From contig JAZNCE010000110.1 in assembly GCA_045587385.1 (NCBI GenBank), forward strand, positions 1 through 64,000: a stretch of DNA of 64,000 nucleotides, in the 5' to 3' direction. The notes under the pieces were generated by a model, which saw only the letters and a list, made by a program, of their open reading frames with translations, searched no databases and was not told the origin of the DNA. Shown one piece after another: positions 25,389 to 32,566 of the stretch; the first letter of the stretch is position 1, and every line of letters begins with the position of its first letter. Source of the DNA: SVQP01 sp045587385. GTDB taxonomy: Bacteria > Bacillota > Clostridia > Oscillospirales > CAG-272. The position numbers and the translations under genes are program-made.

Positions 25389-26822
25389 TTACTTGCTCAG
25401 AATATACGAAATAACCTGCCAGAAGCGCGCGCAGGATGCAAGATCCAATCTCTCGTCGGGCGAATGGATATTGCGCATGTTGGGACCTACCGAGATCATA
25501 TCCATCTCGGGCAGTCGGGAGCGAATGATACCGCACTCCAAGCCTGCGTGGATCACGCTGACCTCGGGCGTTTTGCCAAACAGCGCGGCATACGCCGCCA
25601 GGTACTCATCCCTGATGGGAGACTCCTTTGCATAGCTCCAACCGGGATAGCGCGAATGATGGCGCGCGCTGCCCGCACAAAGCGTTGCAAGGGCGTCCAG
25701 CTCGTTGATGGACGCATCCAGCTGGCTCTCAATGGCGGAACGGGAAGAAAGCGTGAGATGCACGCTGCCCTGTTCGGTGCGGATGATGCCGAGATTGCGG
25801 GAATATTCCACAAGTCCTTCAATATTATTGCTCATGGCGAGCACACCGCTTGCCACGGTTGCAACGGTGCAAATGACGCGCGCGGTGCTCTCTTTATCAA
25901 GGCAGACCGCAGGCAGCTCAACCGCCGCGCACTGCACACCAAAGCCTGCATCCTCTGCGCACATCTCTGCTGCCAGCTCAGCCGACAGCTTGGCAAGCTT
26001 GGCAGGCACCACATCCAGCTCCTGACCGCAGACCACAGCCACACACTCGCGCGGAATGGCATTATCCTTGCTGCCGCCCTCGATCGAGCACAGCTTGAAA
26101 TCACATTCCTTGGAAAGAGCGAGCAGCATTCTGCCCATCAGTTTATTGGCGTTGGCGCGTCCGCGGTGTACGTCCGCACCCGAGTGACCGCCTGCAAGAC
26201 CGCCAATGCTGATCTTGAGCGCAGTTCCCTTTGCCTCGGTATAGCCCACGGGGATGGCAAGATCGGTGCGCAAGCCGCCTGCGCAGCCTGCGGTCACGCA
26301 AGCCTCGTCCTCGCTGTCCATATTGATCATGCGAGATGCGCTGACCAGGGAGTAGTCAAAGCTTTCTGCGCCCAACAGTCCCACTTCCTCTTCCACCGTA
26401 AACAAGCATTCCACGGCAGGATGAGGGGTCTGACCGTCCAGAATCGCCATCATCATGGCAACTGCAATACCGTCATCACCGCCAAGCGTAGTGCCCTTTG
26501 CACCCAGCCAGCCGTCCTCGACAAACAGCTTGAGTCCGTCCTTGGTAAAATCGTGTGCGGTGTCGTTGTTCTTCTCGCACACCATATCGGTATGTCCCTG
26601 CAAAAGAATTGCGGGACGATCCTCAAGTCCCTTTGTTGCGGGTGCCTTGATAAACACGTTATTGACCGCGTCACGGTAGCATGCAAGACCGCGCGCCTTG
26701 GCAAAATCAACCAGATATTGCGCAATGGCAGCCTCGTTGCCGGAGCCGTGCGGAATGGCGCAGATCTCCTCGAAAAATTCAAATAACTTTTTGGGCTCGT
26801 AGCCCTGTACGATATATTCCAT
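25389..26822 (-). CDS. pepD: Aminoacyl-histidine dipeptidase (M20C)
   Basis: A 477-residue cytosolic metallopeptidase. M20 motifs are clear: QGHTDMV (His and Asp ligand), GGDDG (bridging Asp), VEEEVG (catalytic Glu) and a late HAGLECG (His). The insertion between about residues 205 and 380 is the lid/dimerisation domain with GGHSG. Members hydrolyse Xaa-His and other dipeptides. It begins 15 bp after the mreB stop codon and is probably co-transcribed with mreB; its own ribosome site (GTAGGAAAC) is modest. Confidence 0.93.
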   Translation of the reverse strand: MEYIVQGYEPKKLFEFFEEICAIPHGSGNEAAIAQYLVDFAKARGLACYRDAVNNVFIKAPATKGLEDRPAILLQGHTDMVCEKNNDTAHDFTKDGLKLFVEDGWLGAKGTTLGGDDGIAVAMMMAILDGQTPHPAVECLFTVEEEVGLLGAESFDYSLVSASRMINMDSEDEACVTAGCAGGLRTDLAIPVGYTEAKGTALKISIGGLAGGHSGADVHRGRANANKLMGRMLLALSKECDFKLCSIEGGSKDNAIPRECVAVVCGQELDVVPAKLAKLSAELAAEMCAEDAGFGVQCAAVELPAVCLDKESTARVICTVATVASGVLAMSNNIEGLVEYSRNLGIIRTEQGSVHLTLSSRSAIESQLDASINELDALATLCAGSARHHSRYPGWSYAKESPIRDEYLAAYAALFGKTPEVSVIHAGLECGIIRSRLPEMDMISVGPNMRNIHSPDERLDLASCARFWQVISYILSK

Positions 26823-26837
26823 AATTGTTTCCTACTT

Positions 26838-27896
26838 TTATTTTTTGGTGTTTTGCTTGGAATCGGAGTCGCGCGTCAAAGCACCGATGCTGTCGCGGAA
26901 CTGCCCGATGGTGGAAAGGTACTTGCCCGTACCTACGGCAACGCAGGAAATGGGGTTCTTGGCAACCGTGGTCTTGATACCGGTCACGCGCGTGATCAGC
27001 TTGTCAAGTCCGTAAAGTAAGCTGCCTCCGCCTGCCATATAAATGCCGTTTTTGAGAATATCACCCAGCAGATCGGGAGGCGTGCGCTCGATGATGGCAC
27101 AAACCGAGTCCAGAATAGCAGTCACGGGCTCGATCATAGCCTCCATCATTTCCTTGGAGGAAAGCGTGATGACGCGGGGCATGCCCGTGCCAAGGTCGCG
27201 ACCCTTGACCTGGATGGTCTTGGCTTCACCGTGATCGTAGACCGCGCCGATCTGAATCTTGATCGCCTCGGCGGTGCGTTCCCCGATCAGTAAATTATAC
27301 TGGCGGCGCACGTACTGCATGACCGCCTGGTCAAACTTATCGCCTGCAATCTTCACAGACTCGGAAACCACGATACCGCCCATGGCAACCACGGCAATAT
27401 CGGTCGTGCCGCCGCCCACGTCGATGATCATATTACCAACGGGCGAATTGATATCCACACCTGCACCCATAAGTGCCGCCTTGGGCTCCTCGATGAGGAA
27501 GGTTCTGCGTGCACCCGCCTCGGCAGCGGCATCCAGCACGGCTCTCTCCTCGACCTCGGTAATGCCCGTGGGCACGCCGATCATGACGCGCGGACGGAAG
27601 ATGGTATTACCGCAGGCACGGCGAATGAAATACTGCAGCATATGAAGGGTGACGTCATACTGACTGATCACACCGTTTTTCAGAGGTCGCATGGTGGTGA
27701 TATGGTCGGGCGTTCTGCCGATCATGGCAAGGGCTTCCTTACCCACCTTGACGACTTTATCGGTAGTGGTATCCATAGCGACAACGCTGGGCTCGTTTAG
27801 CACGATACCCTTGCCGTCCACGTGCACGAGCACCGAGCACGTACCAAGGTCGATACCGATATCACGGCTGAGATTGAGGTTTAATTTATCAAGCAC
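26838..27896 (-). CDS. mreB: Rod-shape-determining protein MreB/Mbl
   Basis: A 352-residue actin-like ATPase. Actin-superfamily motifs: DIGIDLGTCSV (phosphate 1), VGVPTGITEVE, IDVGGGTTDIAV (phosphate 2) and MAGGGSLL (adenosine). It forms membrane-bound filaments that direct sidewall peptidoglycan synthesis, suggesting a rod-shaped cell. The GTG at 27896 is preferred because CGGAGG lies nine bases upstream; the ATG 33 bp further up would place GGAGG inside the gene. No mreC/mreD follow; instead pepD does, so this is a detached paralogue such as Mbl or MreBH. Confidence 0.93.
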   Translation of the reverse strand: MLDKLNLNLSRDIGIDLGTCSVLVHVDGKGIVLNEPSVVAMDTTTDKVVKVGKEALAMIGRTPDHITTMRPLKNGVISQYDVTLHMLQYFIRRACGNTIFRPRVMIGVPTGITEVEERAVLDAAAEAGARRTFLIEEPKAALMGAGVDINSPVGNMIIDVGGGTTDIAVVAMGGIVVSESVKIAGDKFDQAVMQYVRRQYNLLIGERTAEAIKIQIGAVYDHGEAKTIQVKGRDLGTGMPRVITLSSKEMMEAMIEPVTAILDSVCAIIERTPPDLLGDILKNGIYMAGGGSLLYGLDKLITRVTGIKTTVAKNPISCVAVGTGKYLSTIGQFRDSIGALTRDSDSKQNTKK

Positions 27897-27937
27897 TTTA
27901 TATGTCCTCCGATAGGTGTATATAAACATCCAAGTTA

Positions 27938-27966
27938 ATTATACTACAAAGACAAGATAAAGTCAA
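27938..27966 (-). promoter_or_regulatory. mreB promoter
   Basis: TTGACT (27961-27966), 17 bp, TATAAT (27938-27943) on the minus strand. Confidence 0.8.
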
Positions 27967-27989
27967 GCCACACGGACGACTTTAACAGG

Positions 27990-28085
27990 ACAAAAGTTTT
28001 GATCGAGCTTTTTCAAAAGCTCGCAGGGTCTTGGGACAGCGTCCCAAGTCGTGCTCCGCAGAGCACGAAACATCCCCTATCGTTC
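27990..28085 (-). repeat. Dispersed element, partial inverted copy G
   Basis: On the minus strand: stem 2 CGTGCTC-TGCG-GAGCACG, stem 3 CTTGGGAC-GCT-GTCCCAAG, stem 4 CGAGCTTTT-GA-AAAAGCTCG, then GATCAAAACTTTT. The head with stem 1 is missing. The stems differ in sequence from other copies but keep pairing. Confidence 0.8.
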
Positions 28086-28123
28086 AAAAGCGCCCGAAAG
28101 AGGGTGAATTTTTTGCCCAAGGC

Positions 28124-28168
28124 AAAAAAGAGGGAGAAAACCACAAGTGGGGTTTTCTCCTTTTTTTG
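28124..28168 (+). terminator. Orphan terminator-like hairpin
   Basis: GGAGAAAACC and GGTTTTCTCC stem followed by seven T on the plus strand, although no plus-strand gene lies upstream. It sits between element copies G and C. Confidence 0.6.
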
Positions 28169-28177
28169 TTATGGGTT

Positions 28178-28546
28178 TATGTGAGTAAACCGTTCCCGTT
28201 CTTTTTGAGCAAGGACAATGTAGGGGCGACCATTGGTCGTCCCATCTGTTAGCAAGGGACGTGCAATGCACGCCCCTACGATTGTTGTTTGTTTATGTGA
28301 GTAGACCGTTTCCGTTCTTTTTTGTGCAAGTAGCCGCAAAAGAAGAACGTATTTGCTTCGCAAATTAAAACGGCGTTTGGAGAGTTTCGCGCCTGCGGGC
28401 GCGACGAGGGCTACGCGCCGGTTGAGTTTTAGATGTTGGACTTCGCAGAAGTCCAACATCAGGGTGGCGTCAGAAACACTCGAAAGCATGACAACATTCA
28501 CACGCCACCATGCCTTTCTGAAAAAGGCGGGCGAAAACTTTTCATC
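28178..28546 (+). repeat. Dispersed element, copy C, with two nested inserts
   Basis: Two heads (TATGTGAG at 28178 and 28294) flank a roughly 66-bp GTAGGGGC-bounded unit at 28215-28284. After stem 2 (CGCGCC-TGCG-GGCGCG) stem 3 is broken by a 110-bp module (CCGGTTGAGTTTTAGATG onward, about 28420-28528) also present in the inverted copy near 20060. It ends GAAAACTTTTCATCG, 24 bp from the cdd stop codon. Apart from these repeats I see nothing in the 674-bp gap between mreB and cdd. Confidence 0.8.
28215..28284. repeat. GTAGGGGC-bounded hairpin unit
   Basis: ACAATGTAGGGGCG and CGCCCCTACGATTGT are inverted ends; inside are two smaller palindromes, GGGGCGACCATTGGTCGTCCC-like and ACGTGCAATGCACG-like. 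Looks like a short mobile-type repeat inserted into copy C. Confidence 0.65.
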
Positions 28547-28571
28547 GTAGGCGCGCCTGCGCGCCTATGAT
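28544..28571. other. Palindrome just after cdd
   Basis: TAGGCGCG-CCTG-CGCGCCTA with extra flanking pairs. No T run follows; role unclear, possibly a transcript end-stabilising hairpin. Confidence 0.4.
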
Positions 28572-28981
28572 TAGTGCATATAATCCGGTCCGAAGCCGTA
28601 AGGCAGCAGCTGGGCAAGCGTCACGGTCTTGTACGCGCCGCCCTTTTCGATCAGGTACACCTTGAACTCATCGGGATTGCAGAACTCACGCAGCACCTGT
28701 CTGCACACACCGCAAGGCGGGAAGCCGCCCTCTATCTCCTCTTTGTTGCCGCCGCAGACCGCAATAGCCTCGAATTCCTTTTCGCCCTCGCTGACCGCCT
28801 TGAAGACCGCCACGCGCTCACCGCACACGGTGGGCGTATAGGATGCGTTTTCAATATTGCAGCCAAGGTACACCTTGCCCGATTTGCCAAGCAGCGCTGC
28901 GCCCACGCGGTAGCCCGAATAGGGTGCATATGCCGATTTTCTGGCTTCGATCGCCATTTCTATGAGCTTTTCGGGTGTCAT
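28571..28981 (-). CDS. cdd: Cytidine deaminase
   Basis: A 136-residue homotetrameric-type enzyme that deaminates cytidine and deoxycytidine to uridines. Zinc ligands Cys53, Cys90 and Cys93 and catalytic Glu55 are all present (CGERV and PPCGVCRQ). It is the last gene of the salvage operon and starts one base after the deoB stop codon. Length and motifs are standard; the C-terminus ends LLPYGFGPDYM as in other members. Confidence 0.96.
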   Translation of the reverse strand: MTPEKLIEMAIEARKSAYAPYSGYRVGAALLGKSGKVYLGCNIENASYTPTVCGERVAVFKAVSEGEKEFEAIAVCGGNKEEIEGGFPPCGVCRQVLREFCNPDEFKVYLIEKGGAYKTVTLAQLLPYGFGPDYMH

Positions 28982-28982
28982 A

Positions 28983-30140
28983 TCAAAATCCCTCCAGCAC
29001 AGTACCGCTCACGCCGTCGATACCAAACTCGGCAGCAACCGTTGCCGCCACGGCATCAAAGCCCAAAACAGTACCGAAATTCTTGCTTTCCATGCCCTTT
29101 TTATACATCAAAAGCGGCACGTATTCTCTTGTATGGTCGGTGGTCTTGGTATATCCCGGGTCGCAGCCGTGGTCTGCCGTGATCATCAAAAGATCGTCCT
29201 CGCGCATATTCGCCATAAAATCGCCAAGGAACGCGTCAAACTCGTTCAGCGCGCGCGCATATCCAACCGCGTCGCGGCGGTGACCGTACACCATATCAAA
29301 ATCCACAAGATTGATAAAGCAAAGTCCGTCAAAGTCCTCGCCCTGCAGCTCGGCACTCTTGACAAGTCCCTTTTGATTGGGTCCCGTATAATACACGGCG
29401 GTCGCGCCCTTGCCCGCAAAGATATCGTTGATCTTGCCCACGGCAATGACGTCCTTGCCAGCTGCCTTCATTTTGTCCATCAAGGTAGGCTTGGGCGGCT
29501 CGAGAGAATAGTCGTGTCTGCCGCTTGAGCGCGTGAAATTCGGATATTCGCCCACGAACGGACGCGCAATGACTCTGCCCACGCCGTGCTTGCCCACAAG
29601 CAGCTCGCGCGCGATATGGCAGTATTCATAAAGCGTTTCAAGAGGCACAACGTCCTCGTGCGCCGCGATCTGGAACACGCTGTCCGCAGAGGTGTACACG
29701 ATCAGATCACCGCTCTCGATATGCTGCTGTCCGTAGTCACGAATGACGTCCGTGCCCGAATAGGGCTTGTTGCACAGCACTCCCCTGCCCGTTTTGGCGC
29801 GAAAAGGGTCAAGCAGCTCCTCGGGAAAGCCCTCGGGATAGGTCGGCAGCGGATTTTCGGACACCAAGCCCATCAGCTCCCAATGTCCGATGGTGGTATC
29901 CTTGCCCATGGACTTCTCACGCAGTCTTGCATAAGAGCCGACGGGTGCGGGATTTGCAGCAAGGCATTCCACGCCGTCAATATTGCCAAGACCCAGCTTT
30001 TGCATATTGGGCAGGTGCAGCTCGCCGGTTTTGAACACAGACTCCAGCGTGTTGACGCCAAAGTCGCCAAACGACTCGCTGTCGGGGCATGCACCAATGC
30101 CAAAGCTGTCCAGTACGATCAAAAATACTCTCTTGCTCAT
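28983..30140 (-). CDS. deoB: Phosphopentomutase
   Basis: A 385-residue alkaline-phosphatase-superfamily enzyme interconverting ribose-1-phosphate (or deoxyribose-1-phosphate) and the 5-phosphates. The start VFLIVLDSFGIGACPD gives the first metal Asp; late motifs ITADHGCDPGY and DHTREYVPLL give the other metal ligands, and GKDTTIGHWE holds the phosphorylated Thr. It overlaps the deoD stop by ATGA, indicating translational coupling, and channels the sugar phosphate made by DeoD. Confidence 0.97.
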   Translation of the reverse strand: MSKRVFLIVLDSFGIGACPDSESFGDFGVNTLESVFKTGELHLPNMQKLGLGNIDGVECLAANPAPVGSYARLREKSMGKDTTIGHWELMGLVSENPLPTYPEGFPEELLDPFRAKTGRGVLCNKPYSGTDVIRDYGQQHIESGDLIVYTSADSVFQIAAHEDVVPLETLYEYCHIARELLVGKHGVGRVIARPFVGEYPNFTRSSGRHDYSLEPPKPTLMDKMKAAGKDVIAVGKINDIFAGKGATAVYYTGPNQKGLVKSAELQGEDFDGLCFINLVDFDMVYGHRRDAVGYARALNEFDAFLGDFMANMREDDLLMITADHGCDPGYTKTTDHTREYVPLLMYKKGMESKNFGTVLGFDAVAATVAAEFGIDGVSGTVLEGF

Positions 30141-30871
30141 TTTTTCGCCATCTCCACAGCGGTGTCAAGGGCGATCTCCATCATCTGCGTAAAGGTGTTC
30201 TGTCTTTCCTCAGCCGTGGTGACCTCGTGCGTGACAAGGCTATCCGAAATGGTGCAGATGCAAAGACCTCTCTTGCCTGCGCGTGCTGCGTTCATGTAAA
30301 GCGCAGCAGCTTCCATTTCCACAGCCATCACGCCCATCTTTGCCCACTTCATGGTATCGGTGGGGTCGTCGTTATAGAACATATCGGAAGAAAGGATGTT
30401 ACCCACGTGGTAATTCACGCCCTGCTTTTCTGCCTGCGCGATCGCAGTCTTGAGCAAGGTATAATCCGCAATGGGTGCAATCTCGCCCGGCAGGTGATAC
30501 TGCTGCGCAAAACCGCCCTGGAAGCAAGCGCCCTGACCGAACACAACGTCACGCACGTGAATGTGGGGCTGCAGAGAGCCTGCAGAGCCAACACGAATGA
30601 TATTGTCCACGTCAAAGAAGTTGAACAGCTCATAGGAGTAAATACCGATCGCAGGCATACCCATGCCGCTTGCCATGACCGATACGGGCGTGCCCTTGTA
30701 AGTACCGGTGTAGCCGTGCACGCCGCGCACGTCGTTGACCAGTACGGGGTTATCAAGGAAATTCTTTGCAATAAATTCGCTTCTCTTGGGGTCACCGGGC
30801 ATCAGCACGGTCTTTGCAAAGTCCTCGGGCTTTGCGTTTATATGGGGGGTAGGATAGGGTTTGTTAGACAT
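30137..30871 (-). CDS. deoD: Purine nucleoside phosphorylase, DeoD type
   Basis: A 244-residue hexameric-type PNP that splits purine nucleosides with phosphate. MPGDPKRSE and GSAGSLQPHI form the phosphate and ribose site; late ISDSLVTHE holds the Ser-Asp pair that contacts the purine in the E. coli enzyme. A good GGAG site precedes the ATG. It lies 31 bp after the HD-protein gene and overlaps deoB by 4 bp. Confidence 0.96.
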   Translation of the reverse strand: MSNKPYPTPHINAKPEDFAKTVLMPGDPKRSEFIAKNFLDNPVLVNDVRGVHGYTGTYKGTPVSVMASGMGMPAIGIYSYELFNFFDVDNIIRVGSAGSLQPHIHVRDVVFGQGACFQGGFAQQYHLPGEIAPIADYTLLKTAIAQAEKQGVNYHVGNILSSDMFYNDDPTDTMKWAKMGVMAVEMEAAALYMNAARAGKRGLCICTISDSLVTHEVTTAEERQNTFTQMMEIALDTAVEMAKK

Positions 30872-30902
30872 AATCGTTCTCCTTTATCGTTATATTTATA
30901 TA

Positions 30903-31505
30903 TTAATTCTTCTCGGGGCTGCCTTCCATGAAATACGCAGCCTCCATGTCAGCCATGCAAAGTGCATACGCAAGCGGGAACATTTCAAGTGCCTTGCCTA
31001 CGTTGCCCGGGTCCTCGTTGCCGGAAAAGCCCATGTGATAGCGAATGGCAAACGCCTCGTCGCGGGTCAGACGCATGTAGCCCGACACGATATACACCGA
31101 CTTTTCGCCGTGACCGTAGGGCAGATTGTCTTCAATGGTATAATACGGCACGCTCTCCCACTTGCCAAACTCGTTTTTGACGTTCCTGAATGAGGTCTTA
31201 TAGAAGTTGACCTTGCAGACGTCGTGCAACAAAGCCGCAATGGCAATGCTCTCCTCCGAGTAAGAAATGCCGTACACGTCCTTCATACGGGGGCGGTTCA
31301 GAATATCATGCAGACACTCGTACACGTTGAGGCTATGGCGCAAAAGTCCTCCCTCAAAGTTGCCGTGATAGCGCGTGCTCGCGGGAGCGGTGAAAAAGTC
31401 GCTGCCCTCCGAGTCCAGAAAAGCCAGCAGCTTGTCTGCACCCTCTCTCTTGATATACTTGTTGTAGATCTCTAAAAATTTCTGTTTATCTTCGTGCAGT
31501 TGCAT
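30903..31505 (-). CDS. HD-domain hydrolase heading the nucleoside-salvage operon
   Basis: A 200-residue HD-superfamily protein: first His in GLLRHSLNV (His57), the HD pair in ALLHDVCK (94-95), and later His/Asp residues in YGHGEKS and CMADME. These coordinate divalent metal for phosphohydrolase activity. Being first in an operon with deoD, deoB and cdd, a nucleotide or nucleoside-monophosphate substrate is a reasonable guess, but similar proteins also act in other roles. GGAGG precedes the ATG. The upstream promoter block is duplicated 865 bp away. Confidence 0.8.
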   Translation of the reverse strand: MQLHEDKQKFLEIYNKYIKREGADKLLAFLDSEGSDFFTAPASTRYHGNFEGGLLRHSLNVYECLHDILNRPRMKDVYGISYSEESIAIAALLHDVCKVNFYKTSFRNVKNEFGKWESVPYYTIEDNLPYGHGEKSVYIVSGYMRLTRDEAFAIRYHMGFSGNEDPGNVGKALEMFPLAYALCMADMEAAYFMEGSPEKN

Positions 31506-31510
31506 AGCGA

Positions 31511-31584
31511 CCTCCGTTTTGCATTGTATTCCATATTCATTTTAGCATATTTTTTTGAAAAAGTAAAGGGGTTTTTGCGAGTGT
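31511..31584 (-). repeat. Promoter/leader block, copy 1 (direct repeat)
   Basis: The 43 bp from CCTCCGTTTTGC to CATATTTT are identical to 32376-32418, followed by a similar stretch to GAGTGT. It holds the promoter TTTACT (31562-31567), 17 bp, TAAAAT (31539-31544) and the ribosome site of the HD gene. Confidence 0.9.
31539..31567 (-). promoter_or_regulatory. Promoter of the nucleoside-salvage operon
   Basis: TTTACT, 17-bp spacer, TAAAAT on the minus strand. Confidence 0.7.
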
Positions 31585-31585
31585 A

Positions 31586-31622
31586 TCAAAAAAGCAAAAG
31601 CAGAAGCTTCAAAACTTCTGCT
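31586..31622 (-). terminator. Terminator of the hypothetical gene
   Basis: AGCAGAAG and CTTCTGCT stem followed by TTTGCTTTTTT on the minus strand. Confidence 0.85.
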
Positions 31623-31630
31623 CTTGTTTG

Positions 31631-32365
31631 TTAATGAGATTGCTCTATCACAATTTCTTCACCTGTAACCTCATCGCGAAAACGGAATCTGCGCAGATCC
31701 CCCATACTCTTTCCTTTTCCGATATAGGTACAGGGCTTGCCCTCTTGATCCATCGGCCATTCGGACGCTTGCGGCCAGCAAGGATATCCCTTCTCGCTTT
31801 TGAACGCTTCCTTGATCTTGGCTTTGATCGCCTTTATGCGCTCTGTCTTTTTCATGGTTTCGGGGAAAAGAGGAATGATGTGCTTTTGAATATACTTTTC
31901 GGAATTTCCTCCTTCCAAATATTCGGGAATCACATCTAATGCAAAAACAAAAGCATCACTGTACTTGTAAAAGTAAGGAACAGACTGATCGATTTGATGA
32001 TATATTTCGTAAACTTCACTGTAGAAAACAGATGCTCCTTCTGCGGTTTCAACGTCATGCGTATGCATACGAAATTCATACGTCAGCATCTGACGGACCG
32101 ACTCGTATTTAGGAGGACAATATTGCAGGCCCGGGTCAGTTTCAGGCGCAAGCAAATAAGGAATAACCGCACAAGAATGATATTCCTTTCCGTTAATCAC
32201 AATGATATGCGGAATAGGCTTTCTGCTACCGTCCTTTTTCAAATCATCAATAATATTTTGTAAAAAGGCGTCTATCTCGGGCTTCTCATCATAAAGACGG
32301 CGAAATTCTACGATGTCCAACTTACCGCTCAAAAAATCCACGATAGTTTGCTGTGCATATTCCAT
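31631..32365 (-). CDS. Hypothetical protein, unrecognised
   Basis: A 244-residue soluble protein. Residues 1-110 are acidic and helical with FRRLYDEKPEI and IIVINGKEY. The C-terminal 45 residues (YPCWPQASEWP, GKPCTYIGKGKSMGDLRRF) have the look of the WPQ...GKP...I-G segment found in DUF1963-like and related bacterial proteins of unknown function, which often sit near polymorphic-toxin or mobile genes. It has its own terminator and a promoter duplicated from, or shared with, the HD gene. Base composition appears more A/T-rich than its neighbours, as does the XRE gene upstream, hinting at acquisition. GGAGGAG precedes the ATG at 32365. Confidence 0.6.
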   Translation of the reverse strand: MEYAQQTIVDFLSGKLDIVEFRRLYDEKPEIDAFLQNIIDDLKKDGSRKPIPHIIVINGKEYHSCAVIPYLLAPETDPGLQYCPPKYESVRQMLTYEFRMHTHDVETAEGASVFYSEVYEIYHQIDQSVPYFYKYSDAFVFALDVIPEYLEGGNSEKYIQKHIIPLFPETMKKTERIKAIKAKIKEAFKSEKGYPCWPQASEWPMDQEGKPCTYIGKGKSMGDLRRFRFRDEVTGEEIVIEQSH

Positions 32366-32375
32366 ATTGGTACCT

Positions 32376-32449
32376 CCTCCGTTTTGCATTGTATTCCATA
32401 TTCATTTTAGCATATTTTAATAAAAAAGTAAAGGGGTTTTTGTGAGTGT
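32376..32449 (-). repeat. Promoter/leader block, copy 2 (direct repeat)
   Basis: Same sequence as 31511-31584. Promoter TTTACT (32427-32432), 17 bp, TAAAAT (32404-32409), driving the hypothetical gene. Confidence 0.9.
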
Positions 32450-32526
32450 GTAAGAAAACGCAATCAAGATAACATCCAAGCCCCGCCCAAAATCCTTCGC
32501 GGCGCATTACAATTCGTTCACCATAC

Positions 32527-32557
32527 AAAAACGCACCTGCAATGCAAGTGCGTTTTT
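32527..32557 (-). terminator. Terminator of the XRE regulator gene
   Basis: ACGCAC and GTGCGT stem within AAAAACGCAC...GTGCGTTTTT; symmetric flanks allow both directions. Confidence 0.8.
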
Positions 32558-32566
32558 GCGCAATTA

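Noticed and set aside
28169..28501. Small open frames inside the dispersed elements
   Set aside because: They start or end differently in each copy and show stem-driven, not codon-driven, conservation.
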